A stretch of DNA of 64,000 nt, taken from JBDSSS01 sp963764195. Its GTDB lineage: Bacteria; Actinomycetota; Actinomycetes; Actinomycetales; Dermatophilaceae. Both the position numbers and the translations under genes were made by a program. Positions 24,118 through 31,447 of the stretch are shown here, piece after piece; within the stretch, counting starts at the first letter, position 1; each line of letters starts with the position of its first letter. The stretch is from positions 36,691 to 100,690 of the forward strand of contig CAVXRG010000005.1 of the NCBI GenBank assembly GCA_963764195.1, in the 5' to 3' direction. The notes under the pieces are model-generated. The model was not told where the DNA came from. It saw nothing but the letters and a program-made list of their open reading frames with translations, and made no database searches.

Positions 24118-25127
24118 CAGCGTCCGTAGACCGGGGTCGGCGGCGTGGGGGCGGGTCCGAGGGGACCGACGAGCCAGCGGTCGTAGATCGCCTTCCAGCG
24201 TCCGTCCGCCTCCATGTCGGCGAGCAGCCGGTTGAGGTAGCGGGCGAAGTAGGTGTCGGCCTTCGGCAGGCCGATGCCGTAGGGCTCGACCGTCACGGCG
24301 GGCGCGGTGCTGACGACGGTGTAGGGGTCCTGGGCGGCGAGACCGGCGAGGACGGTGTCGTCGCCGGTGATCGCGTCGACCTTGCCCTGCTGGAAGAGCA
24401 CGAGGCAGCCGGTGTGGTTCGCTGCCGTGACGGGGATCGGGCCCGTGATCGAGCGCAGCTTGTCGAGGCTCGAGGTCCCGGCCGGCGCGCAGACCTTCTT
24501 GCCCGTGAGGTCCTGCAGTCTCGTGTCCTTGGGCTCGCCCTTGGCGATGAGGACCTTCTGGCCCGAGCGGTAGTACTCCGCGGAGAAGGCGATGTCGTCC
24601 CAGCGGGAGCAGGTCATCGAGAAGTTGCGCACCACCATGTCGACCGTCGGGACCGCATTGCCCTTGGCGTCCTTGCCCGTGAGCCGGGGGATCCGGTCGG
24701 CCGCGGTGATGACCTGCAGCTGGAGCTTCTTCTCGTCGCCGAAGAGGCTCTTCGCGACCGCCTTGGCGATGTCGATGTCGAAGCCGGTGATCTGGCCGGT
24801 GAAGGGGTCCCGGGCACCGAAGAGGTAGGTGTCGGCCGAGACGCCGACGACGAGGTAGCCGCGCTGGATGATCGTCTTCATCGCGGCGTCCGTGATCCGG
24901 GCAGCGGCGGGCAGTGAGGCGAGGGGGTCGTAGGACTGGGTCGCGTTGTCGCACGTCGGGGCTGCCGCGGGGGAGGGGGCGCTCGGAGCAGTCGTCGGCG
25001 CGACGGGGACGGGCGTCTCGGCATACGTGACCCCCGAGCAGGCGGTGAGGGTGGCGAGACCCGCGGCGGCGGCGAGGGAGAGCAGGCCGCGGCGCCGCGG
25101 TGACGGCTGGCGGGTGGGGGCGCTCAC
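24117..25127 (-). CDS. glnH: GlnH-like amino-acid-binding lipoprotein
   Basis: A 336-residue periplasmic-type binding protein. Twin-basic leader, hydrophobic segment and lipobox LTAC with Cys30. SBP family 3 features: GYLVVGVSADTYLFGARD, ITGFDIDIAKAVAKSLFG, DMVVRNFSMTCSRWDDIAFS, VCAPAGTSSLDKL, and a C-terminal FARYLNRLLADMEADGRW. In the PknG pathway GlnH senses Asp/Glu outside the cell rather than feeding a transporter, and no permease genes are present here. GTG 25127 overlaps the glnX-like stop (GTGA). Confidence 0.9.
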   Translation of the reverse strand: MSAPTRQPSPRRRGLLSLAAAAGLATLTACSGVTYAETPVPVAPTTAPSAPSPAAAPTCDNATQSYDPLASLPAAARITDAAMKTIIQRGYLVVGVSADTYLFGARDPFTGQITGFDIDIAKAVAKSLFGDEKKLQLQVITAADRIPRLTGKDAKGNAVPTVDMVVRNFSMTCSRWDDIAFSAEYYRSGQKVLIAKGEPKDTRLQDLTGKKVCAPAGTSSLDKLRSITGPIPVTAANHTGCLVLFQQGKVDAITGDDTVLAGLAAQDPYTVVSTAPAVTVEPYGIGLPKADTYFARYLNRLLADMEADGRWKAIYDRWLVGPLGPAPTPPTPVYGR

Positions 25128-26515
25128 CGGTACTCCTCGAGTCGCTGGCCGATGCCCCGCGCGATGAGCCAGGCCGCGAGGAGCGACGCGATCCCGATCG
25201 CGATGGCGTAGAGCGGGTTCGAGGTGGCGAGCCCGGTCAGCTGGGCGACGGCGTCGGTGCTCGCCGTGTCGCGTTGCGTGCTCACCTCGGTGTCGAACGC
25301 GGTGAAGGTGCCCGCGGACCCGGAGGCGCCCTCGTCGGTGGCCTTCGCGACCGCCTGGTCCCACGTGCCGCCGTCGTCGAGCGCGCGGACGTCGGTGTGG
25401 GTGCTGCGGTAGTCGGTCCAGAGCGCCGGGAGGGAGCCGCCGCTGCCGAGGGTGCGCAGGATCGAGGTGACGGTGGCGTCGTTGGCCTGCCAGGCCTTCT
25501 CGAAGGTGGCCCCCGACCCGCGGCTGATCAGGGTGAGGCTCTCGTTGGCCCGCGCGTCGTTGGCCGCGGTCCGGACGGTCGCGAGGTCGACGGCCTCCTG
25601 GTAGCGGTTGGCCGCGACGCCTGCCGTGGCGGAGCCGACGGAGGTGATCGTCGTCGCCGCGACGAAGAGGCCGACGAGCAGGAGCGCGATGCCGGCGGTG
25701 ACCGAGCGGTTGAGGTAGCGGTGCGTGCGCCGCGCGAGCCAGACCGCGACAGCGACGAGGCCGATGAGCGCGACGATGCCGACGAGCAGGAGCAGGACGC
25801 TGCCGGACCGACCGAACTCCTTCTGCGCCCGGTCCTCGTTCGTCGCCGTGATCTGGCGGATGATCGGCATCGCGTTCGTGCGCAGTCCGGCGCTCGCCTC
25901 CTTGAGGTACTGCGCCCCCACCGGGAGCCCGAGCCGGTTGTTGGAGCGGGCCTGCTCGACGAGGGAGGTGTAGGTCTGCACGTCGTCGGACAGGGCCCCG
26001 AGGGCCGCCGCGTCCGCGGGCTGGGCGGCGGCGGCAGTGGTCAGGCCGGTGACGACCCGGCTGATCGCCTCGTCGTAACCGGCTGCCGACGCCGACGACT
26101 CGAGGCCCCCGACGAGGAAGGCGTTCGTCGCGAGGGCGTCCGCGCGGAGCAGCTCGACCTGGATCGACTGGGCCCGCACGACCTGAGCCGCGGTGGTGGC
26201 GGCCCGTTCGACGGCCGCGCGGGAGGCGAGCAGGGCACTCGCGCTCACCGCCCCGACGGCGATCGCGGCGATGACGGCGACCAGCCCGAGCAGCCGCATC
26301 CGGCCCGGCGTCCCGTAGAGCATCCGGTCGAGGACGGTGCGGGCGCTGGGGATCGAGCCGGCGAGCGTGGCGGGCGCGGTGCCGGGGGCGCCGACGGTCC
26401 CGGCGCTCCCGGCTGCGCCCGGGCGCGTCGAGCCCGCGGGGATCGAGACCGGGATGTTCGTCTTCGGTGCGCTCGTCGGTGTGCTCGTCGGTGTGCTTGT
26501 CGGTGTGCCTGTCAC
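25124..26515 (-). CDS. glnX: GlnX-like integral membrane sensor protein
   Basis: A 463-residue membrane protein. A Thr/Pro repeat (GTPTSTPTSTPTSAP) and disordered region come first, then a membrane helix (about residues 75-98), a long exported helical domain, a pair of helices around LLLLVGIVALIGLVAVAVWLA and ITAGIALLLVGLFV-like sequence, a second exported domain and a final helix near the C-terminus. The four-helix layout and place directly before glnH match GlnX, which passes the GlnH signal to PknG. Identity rests on topology and context, as similarity cannot be measured here. GTG 26515 overlaps the AAA stop. Confidence 0.75.
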   Translation of the reverse strand: MTGTPTSTPTSTPTSAPKTNIPVSIPAGSTRPGAAGSAGTVGAPGTAPATLAGSIPSARTVLDRMLYGTPGRMRLLGLVAVIAAIAVGAVSASALLASRAAVERAATTAAQVVRAQSIQVELLRADALATNAFLVGGLESSASAAGYDEAISRVVTGLTTAAAAQPADAAALGALSDDVQTYTSLVEQARSNNRLGLPVGAQYLKEASAGLRTNAMPIIRQITATNEDRAQKEFGRSGSVLLLLVGIVALIGLVAVAVWLARRTHRYLNRSVTAGIALLLVGLFVAATTITSVGSATAGVAANRYQEAVDLATVRTAANDARANESLTLISRGSGATFEKAWQANDATVTSILRTLGSGGSLPALWTDYRSTHTDVRALDDGGTWDQAVAKATDEGASGSAGTFTAFDTEVSTQRDTASTDAVAQLTGLATSNPLYAIAIGIASLLAAWLIARGIGQRLEEYR

Positions 26516-28182
26516 TGGTCCTGCCTCGCGATGTCGGCCGTGCCGTCCCCCAAGGGTGCCGCGCCGGGCCCGGGAGCGGTATCGGGGTCGACCCTGACCG
26601 GGTCCTGACGCTGAGCACCCTGAGCACCCTGAGCACCCTCGGCGCCGGGGCTGCCGGGGCTGTGGGGAGGGTCCGGGTCGGGCTGGTCGGTGACGTCGTC
26701 CACGGTGAGTAGACGCAGGTCGTCGCGGGTCGGCTCCGTCGCGTCCTTGAGCCGCCACGCATGCCGGCCGACGGCGTGCTCGAAGAGGTTGCGCGCCATC
26801 CGCCCGTTGCCGAAGGCGGGCGTGCGCGCGGTCGCCTCGAACGTCATCCGGACGCGGTGGCGGGCCTCGTCGGTGAAGGCGTAGTCCGAGCCCTCGGCGA
26901 TCGAGGTGAGGATCGCGACGAGCTCGTCGTCGGAGTAGTCGTCGAACTCGATCGTCGTGGTGAAGCGGCTCGCGAGGCCGGGGTTCTGGCCGATGAAGGC
27001 GGCCATCGGGTCGGGGTAGCCGGCGACGATGAGGACGAGGTCGTGGCGGTGGTCCTCCATCTCCTTGACGAGGGTGTTGACCGCCTCCTGCGCGAACTGG
27101 TCACCCATCAGGCCGTAGGCCTCGTCGATGAACAGCACGCCGCCGACCGCCCGGGCGCAGACCTCCGCCGTCTTGATCGCCGTCTGCCCGACGTAGCCGG
27201 CGACGAGCTCGCTCCGGTCGACCTCGACGAGCTGGCCGGTGGGCAGCAGGCCGAGGGCCTTGTAGATACCGCCGACGAGCCGAGCCACCGTGGTCTTGCC
27301 GGTGCCGGGGTTGCCGACGAAGATCAGGTGGCGGCTCATCCGCGGCGCCCGAAGCCCCGCCTCGGTGCGCATCTTCTCGACGCTGAGCAGCGCGACCTGC
27401 CGGTGGATCTCCCGCTTGACCCGGTCGAGGCCGATCATCTCGTCGAGCTCGGCGAGCAGCTCCTCGACCGACTTCTCGGGCTCGGCCGGCGGTGCCTCCG
27501 GTGTGGGCGCAAGCTGCGGGTCCGCTTGTGCGGCTTCCGGGCTCGGCGCACCGGGTATGCCGCTCGGCCCGGCACTCGACCCGGCGCTCGACCCGGCGTC
27601 GGGCCCGCTGACGGGGGCGCCACCGGCAGCGGAAGGGTCGCGGGTCAGGCCCCAGGCGCGCAGGACGGCATCCGTCCCGGGTCCGGCGGGCAGGGGCGGC
27701 AGCGACCCGGTGGCGCTCGTGACCGGGCCCGGTCCGACGGCCGACCCGGTCGCTCCCGCCGACCCGGCCGCGCGCAGGTGGGCGGCGCTGGCCGCCGTGG
27801 CGTTGTCGATGACCCAGCGTGGTGCCGTGCCGAGCATCACGGCAGCGGCGGCGACCTCGGAGAGGGCCTCGGCGTACTCCCCGGCGAGGGAGCTGCGGGC
27901 GGCGACGAGGTGGGAGAGGTGCGCGGTGGGCCCGGACCGCCAGCGTCGGCCGCGGGAGGCCGCGTCGAAGAAGGCCTCGTTGACGGCGGCGAGATCGGTG
28001 ACGCCGGGGAGTGCGACCTCGGCCCACCCGCCGGCGGCTCCGGGCACGGCCTCGGCGAGCGCCGCGGCGAGGTGCAGCCCCTCGGTGTGGGCAGCGCGCG
28101 GGTCGAGTCCGGCTTCGGCGGCGAGGTCGGTCAGGTCGGTGAGGCTCTCGGCGAGGCGCGAGGCGGCGGTCGACATGGTCAC
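26512..28182 (-). CDS. CbxX/CfqX-type AAA ATPase
   Basis: A 556-residue AAA ATPase. The N-terminal 170 residues are Ala-rich and helical, then a Gly/Ser/Pro linker. The ATPase module starts KSVEELLAELDEMIGLDRVKREI; Walker A GNPGTGKTT, Walker B GGVLFIDEAYGL, sensor 1 LIVAGY, arginine finger in GLASRFTTTIEF, and a C-terminal NGRMARNLFEHAV. Similar to EccA of type VII secretion and the rubisco activase CbxX; such ATPases remodel partner proteins. GTG 28182 overlaps the stop of the preceding gene. Its substrate may be TelA or another block member. Confidence 0.88.
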   Translation of the reverse strand: MTMSTAASRLAESLTDLTDLAAEAGLDPRAAHTEGLHLAAALAEAVPGAAGGWAEVALPGVTDLAAVNEAFFDAASRGRRWRSGPTAHLSHLVAARSSLAGEYAEALSEVAAAAVMLGTAPRWVIDNATAASAAHLRAAGSAGATGSAVGPGPVTSATGSLPPLPAGPGTDAVLRAWGLTRDPSAAGGAPVSGPDAGSSAGSSAGPSGIPGAPSPEAAQADPQLAPTPEAPPAEPEKSVEELLAELDEMIGLDRVKREIHRQVALLSVEKMRTEAGLRAPRMSRHLIFVGNPGTGKTTVARLVGGIYKALGLLPTGQLVEVDRSELVAGYVGQTAIKTAEVCARAVGGVLFIDEAYGLMGDQFAQEAVNTLVKEMEDHRHDLVLIVAGYPDPMAAFIGQNPGLASRFTTTIEFDDYSDDELVAILTSIAEGSDYAFTDEARHRVRMTFEATARTPAFGNGRMARNLFEHAVGRHAWRLKDATEPTRDDLRLLTVDDVTDQPDPDPPHSPGSPGAEGAQGAQGAQRQDPVRVDPDTAPGPGAAPLGDGTADIARQDQ

Positions 28183-28745
28183 TCCGGCGGGGCCAGCGGC
28201 CCGGGGTCGCGGGTGGGGTCACCGGAGTCACCGGGGTCACCGGGGTCACCGAGGGAGAGCTGCCCGCCGGCGGCCGCCTGGCCGAACTTCGCCTCGAGGA
28301 AGGCGCCGTGGACGAGGATCGCCTCGGCGTCCGCCCGGCAGACCGCGTCGTAGACCTTGTCCATCGTCGAGCCGAGCAGGTCGAGCTGGTCGACGAGGAG
28401 CATCACCGAGCTCTTCCCTGCGGAGATCGGACGGGTGTCGGCCCAGTCGCGGGGGAGGCGGAGGTAGTTGCCCAGGGCCACCGGCAGGTAGTCCGTCGCG
28501 GTCGCCATGACGCTGAACCCCTGGGCGCTGCCGAGGCCGAGCGTCGCGAGCCGCGGGAGGGTCTGCCGGACGATACGGGTGACGCGCAGCAGCCGGGAGA
28601 GCACGACGCCGGGGACCTTGCCGTCCCGGGCCTGCTGCTCGACGCTGTCGAGGGCTCCGAGCAGCTCCTCGGTGGACGGCGGCCCCGGGCGCACGGGCTC
28701 CGGTGCCTCGGGCCTGTCCAACCCGAACCACGACCGGATCCCCAC
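28179..28745 (-). CDS. Small conserved partner of TelA, function unknown
   Basis: A 188-residue protein I cannot assign to a family. GTG 28745 is preceded by GAGGGAGC and gives the N-terminus GIRSWFGLDRPEAPEP. The middle is helical: STEELLGALDSVEQQARDG, VVLSRLLRVTRIVRQTLPRL, NYLRLPRDWAD. The C-terminal region carries four near-repeats of GDPGD from a small GGTCACCG-type repeat in the DNA. In Firmicutes telA neighbours the XpaC-like helical family; this may fill the same role. The stop overlaps the AAA gene. Confidence 0.75.
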   Translation of the reverse strand: MGIRSWFGLDRPEAPEPVRPGPPSTEELLGALDSVEQQARDGKVPGVVLSRLLRVTRIVRQTLPRLATLGLGSAQGFSVMATATDYLPVALGNYLRLPRDWADTRPISAGKSSVMLLVDQLDLLGSTMDKVYDAVCRADAEAILVHGAFLEAKFGQAAAGGQLSLGDPGDPGDSGDPTRDPGPLAPPE

Positions 28746-28878
28746 GTCGTTGCTCCCTCGTCCCGTGTCGACGGCGTCGTGCCGACGGCGTCGCTCTCGT
28801 GTCGGCTGGTCCGGCGGTGCGCCTGCGCCGGCTCCCATCATGTCGCGCCGCGCCCCGCGACCGCCCGGCAGGTCACGC

Positions 28879-30132
28879 TCAGCGCGAGCCCGGGCCGAGG
28901 TCGAGCAGGCCGGGAGCGGCACCGGCCGCCTGACGCGCGTCGTGCGACTGGACCCGCTCGAGGTAGCTACGCGACTTGACGACCTCGGTCTCGAGGCTGC
29001 CGATCGTCGCGGCCATGTTGTCGAGCGCACGGAGCTTGAACGCGTCGATCGCGTCCATCGTCTCGTAGATGTTGGCGAAGGCCTTCTGGAGCGACTCGAT
29101 GTTGATCGTCGAGCTCGCCGACTGTTCCTGGATCCGGGCCGAGTTCGTCTTGAGCAGCTCGGAGGTGCGCTCGATCAGGCCAGAGGTCGTCGAGTTGAGC
29201 GCACTGATCTGGTCGAGGACGAGCTGCTGGTTGTTGAGCGCCTGGGCGACGATGACGGCTGTCCGGAGCGCCGACACGGTCGTCGTCGTGGCCCGGTCGA
29301 CGCCCTTGATGAGCTCGATGTTGTTCTTGATGATGATGTCGATCGCGAGGTAGTTCTGGATCGAGACCGCGAGCTGGGTCAGCAGGTCCTGGTGCTTCTG
29401 TCGGACGTAGAACAGGACGTCCTCGCGCAGGGCCTTGGCCTTCTCCGGGTCGGTCGACTCGAGGGTCGCGACCTGCGCCGCGAGCTTGGCGTCGAGCCGC
29501 TCCGCGACGTAGACGTACTGGTTGAGCCGCCCCATCGAGTCCCACAGCGCCCGCTTCTCGAGGTTGAGGGCGGCGTTGTCCTTCTGCAGCTCGTCCTGGC
29601 CGGACTGGAGCGAGTGGAGGATCCCGTCGAGGTGCGACTGGGAGGACTGGTACTTGCGGAAGTAGTCGGTGACCCGCTCGCCGAACGGGATCATCCCGAA
29701 GATCTTCTTGGTCCCCGTCGCCTGGCCGGGGTCGAGGTCCTCGACGGTGCGACGCAGGTCGAGCAGCGTCTTGCCCACCTTGGAGCCCTGCGAGAGCGAC
29801 CCCTCGTTGAGCGCCTTGACCGGCATCTTCAGCATCCGGTTGGAGCTCTCGGCGGCGTAGCGGACCTCGTCGTTGCCCATCGTGCGCACGTCGGCGGCCT
29901 TCGTCTCCCAGTCGGGCGAGCGGGTCGCGGCCTCGAGGAGGCTCCCGAGGTAGGTCTCGACCTTGGCGTCGAGGGCCGGCAGCGCGGCAGGTGGCACGGC
30001 CGGGGCCATCTTCGGCGCGGCCGTCTCGGCGACCGCGGCCACCGCCGGCGGCGGGGTCAGGGCGAAGATGTCACCGGGCGGGGGCTCGAGCGGCGCCGTC
30101 TGGGCGGCCTGGGCTGCGGGCTGGTCGGTCAT
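28879..30132 (-). CDS. telA: TelA-family toxic anion resistance protein
   Basis: A 417-residue cytoplasmic coiled-coil protein. After a Pro/Ala-rich N-terminus (about 55 residues) comes the TelA domain: FGMIPFGERVTDYFRKYQSS, then LQSGQDELQKDNAALNLEKRALW, LAIDIIIKNNIELIKGVDRATTTTVSALRTAV and ALNNQQLVLDQISALN. TelA proteins are linked to tellurite and cell-envelope stress, with no agreed mechanism. ATG 30132 has GGGAAGGA upstream. First gene of the ten-gene block; the 133-base gap after it is the only sizeable one. Confidence 0.92.
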   Translation of the reverse strand: MTDQPAAQAAQTAPLEPPPGDIFALTPPPAVAAVAETAAPKMAPAVPPAALPALDAKVETYLGSLLEAATRSPDWETKAADVRTMGNDEVRYAAESSNRMLKMPVKALNEGSLSQGSKVGKTLLDLRRTVEDLDPGQATGTKKIFGMIPFGERVTDYFRKYQSSQSHLDGILHSLQSGQDELQKDNAALNLEKRALWDSMGRLNQYVYVAERLDAKLAAQVATLESTDPEKAKALREDVLFYVRQKHQDLLTQLAVSIQNYLAIDIIIKNNIELIKGVDRATTTTVSALRTAVIVAQALNNQQLVLDQISALNSTTSGLIERTSELLKTNSARIQEQSASSTINIESLQKAFANIYETMDAIDAFKLRALDNMAATIGSLETEVVKSRSYLERVQSHDARQAAGAAPGLLDLGPGSR

Positions 30133-30459
30133 CGTTGAGGTGTCCTTCCCCGTTCCTGGCGGCGTCGCTGACGCGACGGCACTCCCTGCGCCCGGTGAGC
30201 GGCATACCAGCCTGGTTTCCGGGGGGTTCCCGGAGCTCCTCGAGCGTGTCGGCCACTCTACGGGCCGTGGCGCTCCGACGCGGCCGTGATCGGAGGGGTT
30301 CCCCCGCTCGTGGGCCCGCCGCCGTGACGTCCGCGGACCGGTATCAGGGGGGTTCGGCCCGCGGACGTCGGTGGGAGGGGCGCCCACACCATGAGAACGG
30401 TCGGCGCGAGGTCCGAGTTCCGGCACGGGTGCAGCGCGGTGCCGGTCGGTGCGGACCGG
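30133..30459. other. Intergenic region upstream of telA with promoter candidate and inverted repeat
   Basis: No gene seen. On the minus strand TAGAGT (30255-30260) could be the -10 for the telA block, leaving a leader of about 115 bases. A perfect 11-base inverted repeat, GACGTCCGCGG at 30326-30336 and its complement at 30359-30369, lies 90 bases beyond the dioxygenase stop and could act as terminator or operator. One GGCATACC motif is at 30200. Confidence 0.45.
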
Positions 30460-31248
30460 TCAGCCGAACTGCCAGCTGCGCTTGGACAGGCCGAACCAGA
30501 AGCCGTCGATGACCGACTCGTTGTCGAGCCCGCCCGAGGCGTGGGCGGCGCCGAGGGTGACGAAGAGCGGCGCGAAGTGCTCGGTGCGGGGGTGTGCCTC
30601 GTGCGCTGCGGGGGCCTTGGTGACGAAGTCGAGCAGGCCGTCGACGTCACGCGCGCCCATCGCCTCCGCGGCCCAGTGGTCGAACTCCGCCGAGGCCGCG
30701 GGCGCCGCGCCGTCGGCTCCGCCCGCCGGGTCGAACCACCGCAGGTTGTGCGTGGTGAAACCGGAGCCGACGATCATCGTCCCCTGCTCGCGCAGCGGGG
30801 CGAGGCGCTGGCCCATCGCGAAGAGCCCCCGGGGGTCGAGCGTCGGCATCGAGACCTGGAGCACCGGCACGTCGGCCTCGGGGAACATCTCCTTGAGCGG
30901 CACGTAGGCGCCGTGGTCGAGGCCTCGTGTCTCGTCGCGGTGGACCGCGCTCGCTCCGGGGCCGGCGCCGCCGAGAAGCCGGGTGACGTCGTCGGCGAGG
31001 CCGGGCGCGCTCGGTGCGTCGTAGGTGACGTCGTAGTAGTGCTGCGGGAAGCCCCAGAAGTCGTGCAGCAGCGGGGCCCCCGTCGTGCTGCCGAGCGTCG
31101 TCGGGGCGTCCTCCCAGTGGGCGGACACGACGAGGATGCTGCGCGGCTTCTCGAGGGAGGCGGACCAGGCGGCCAGCTCGGCCGTCCAGCGGCGGTCGTC
31201 GGCGAGGGGCGGCGCGCCGTGGCTGAGGTAGAGCAGCGGGGTCGGCAT
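30460..31248 (-). CDS. 4,5-DOPA dioxygenase extradiol-like (LigB/YgiD family)
   Basis: A 262-residue metal-dependent ring-opening dioxygenase. YLSHGAPPL near the N-terminus, VVSAHWED, GLDHGAYVPLKEMFPEADVPVLQVSM, and ERHFAPLFVTLGA-like EHFAPLFVTLGA near the C-terminus carry the His residues that bind the metal in the YgiD family. ATG 31248 has GGGAGGA upstream. Stand-alone gene divergent from topA. Natural substrate unknown. Confidence 0.88.
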   Translation of the reverse strand: MPTPLLYLSHGAPPLADDRRWTAELAAWSASLEKPRSILVVSAHWEDAPTTLGSTTGAPLLHDFWGFPQHYYDVTYDAPSAPGLADDVTRLLGGAGPGASAVHRDETRGLDHGAYVPLKEMFPEADVPVLQVSMPTLDPRGLFAMGQRLAPLREQGTMIVGSGFTTHNLRWFDPAGGADGAAPAASAEFDHWAAEAMGARDVDGLLDFVTKAPAAHEAHPRTEHFAPLFVTLGAAHASGGLDNESVIDGFWFGLSKRSWQFG

Positions 31249-31447
31249 GACGGGTCCTCCCGGTGGTTGACGGATCAACGATACGCCTCTCGTGCAGGGG
31301 CCGGGTCCATCCTCCTCCGGCCGGATCGGGGCTCCCGCGGGAACGAACGCGTGCGCCCCGACCCTCGCCGGACTGTTACCGTCGGGCCGTCCACGCCCAT
31401 GCCGCGACGAATCCGCTGCACGTGGGACGAGAAGCGAAAGGTGAACC

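Noticed and set aside
26590..26645. Repeated GAGCACCCT units as a regulatory array
   Set aside because: They are inside the coding region of the AAA gene's C-terminus, encoding a Gly-Ala-Gln repeat, so simple coding repeat is sufficient explanation.
26117..26762. Long minus-strand frame extending glnH upstream through the glnX-like gene
   Set aside because: It is an Arg/Pro/His-rich shadow frame; the GTGA overlap at 25124-25127 and the lipoprotein signal fix the glnH start.
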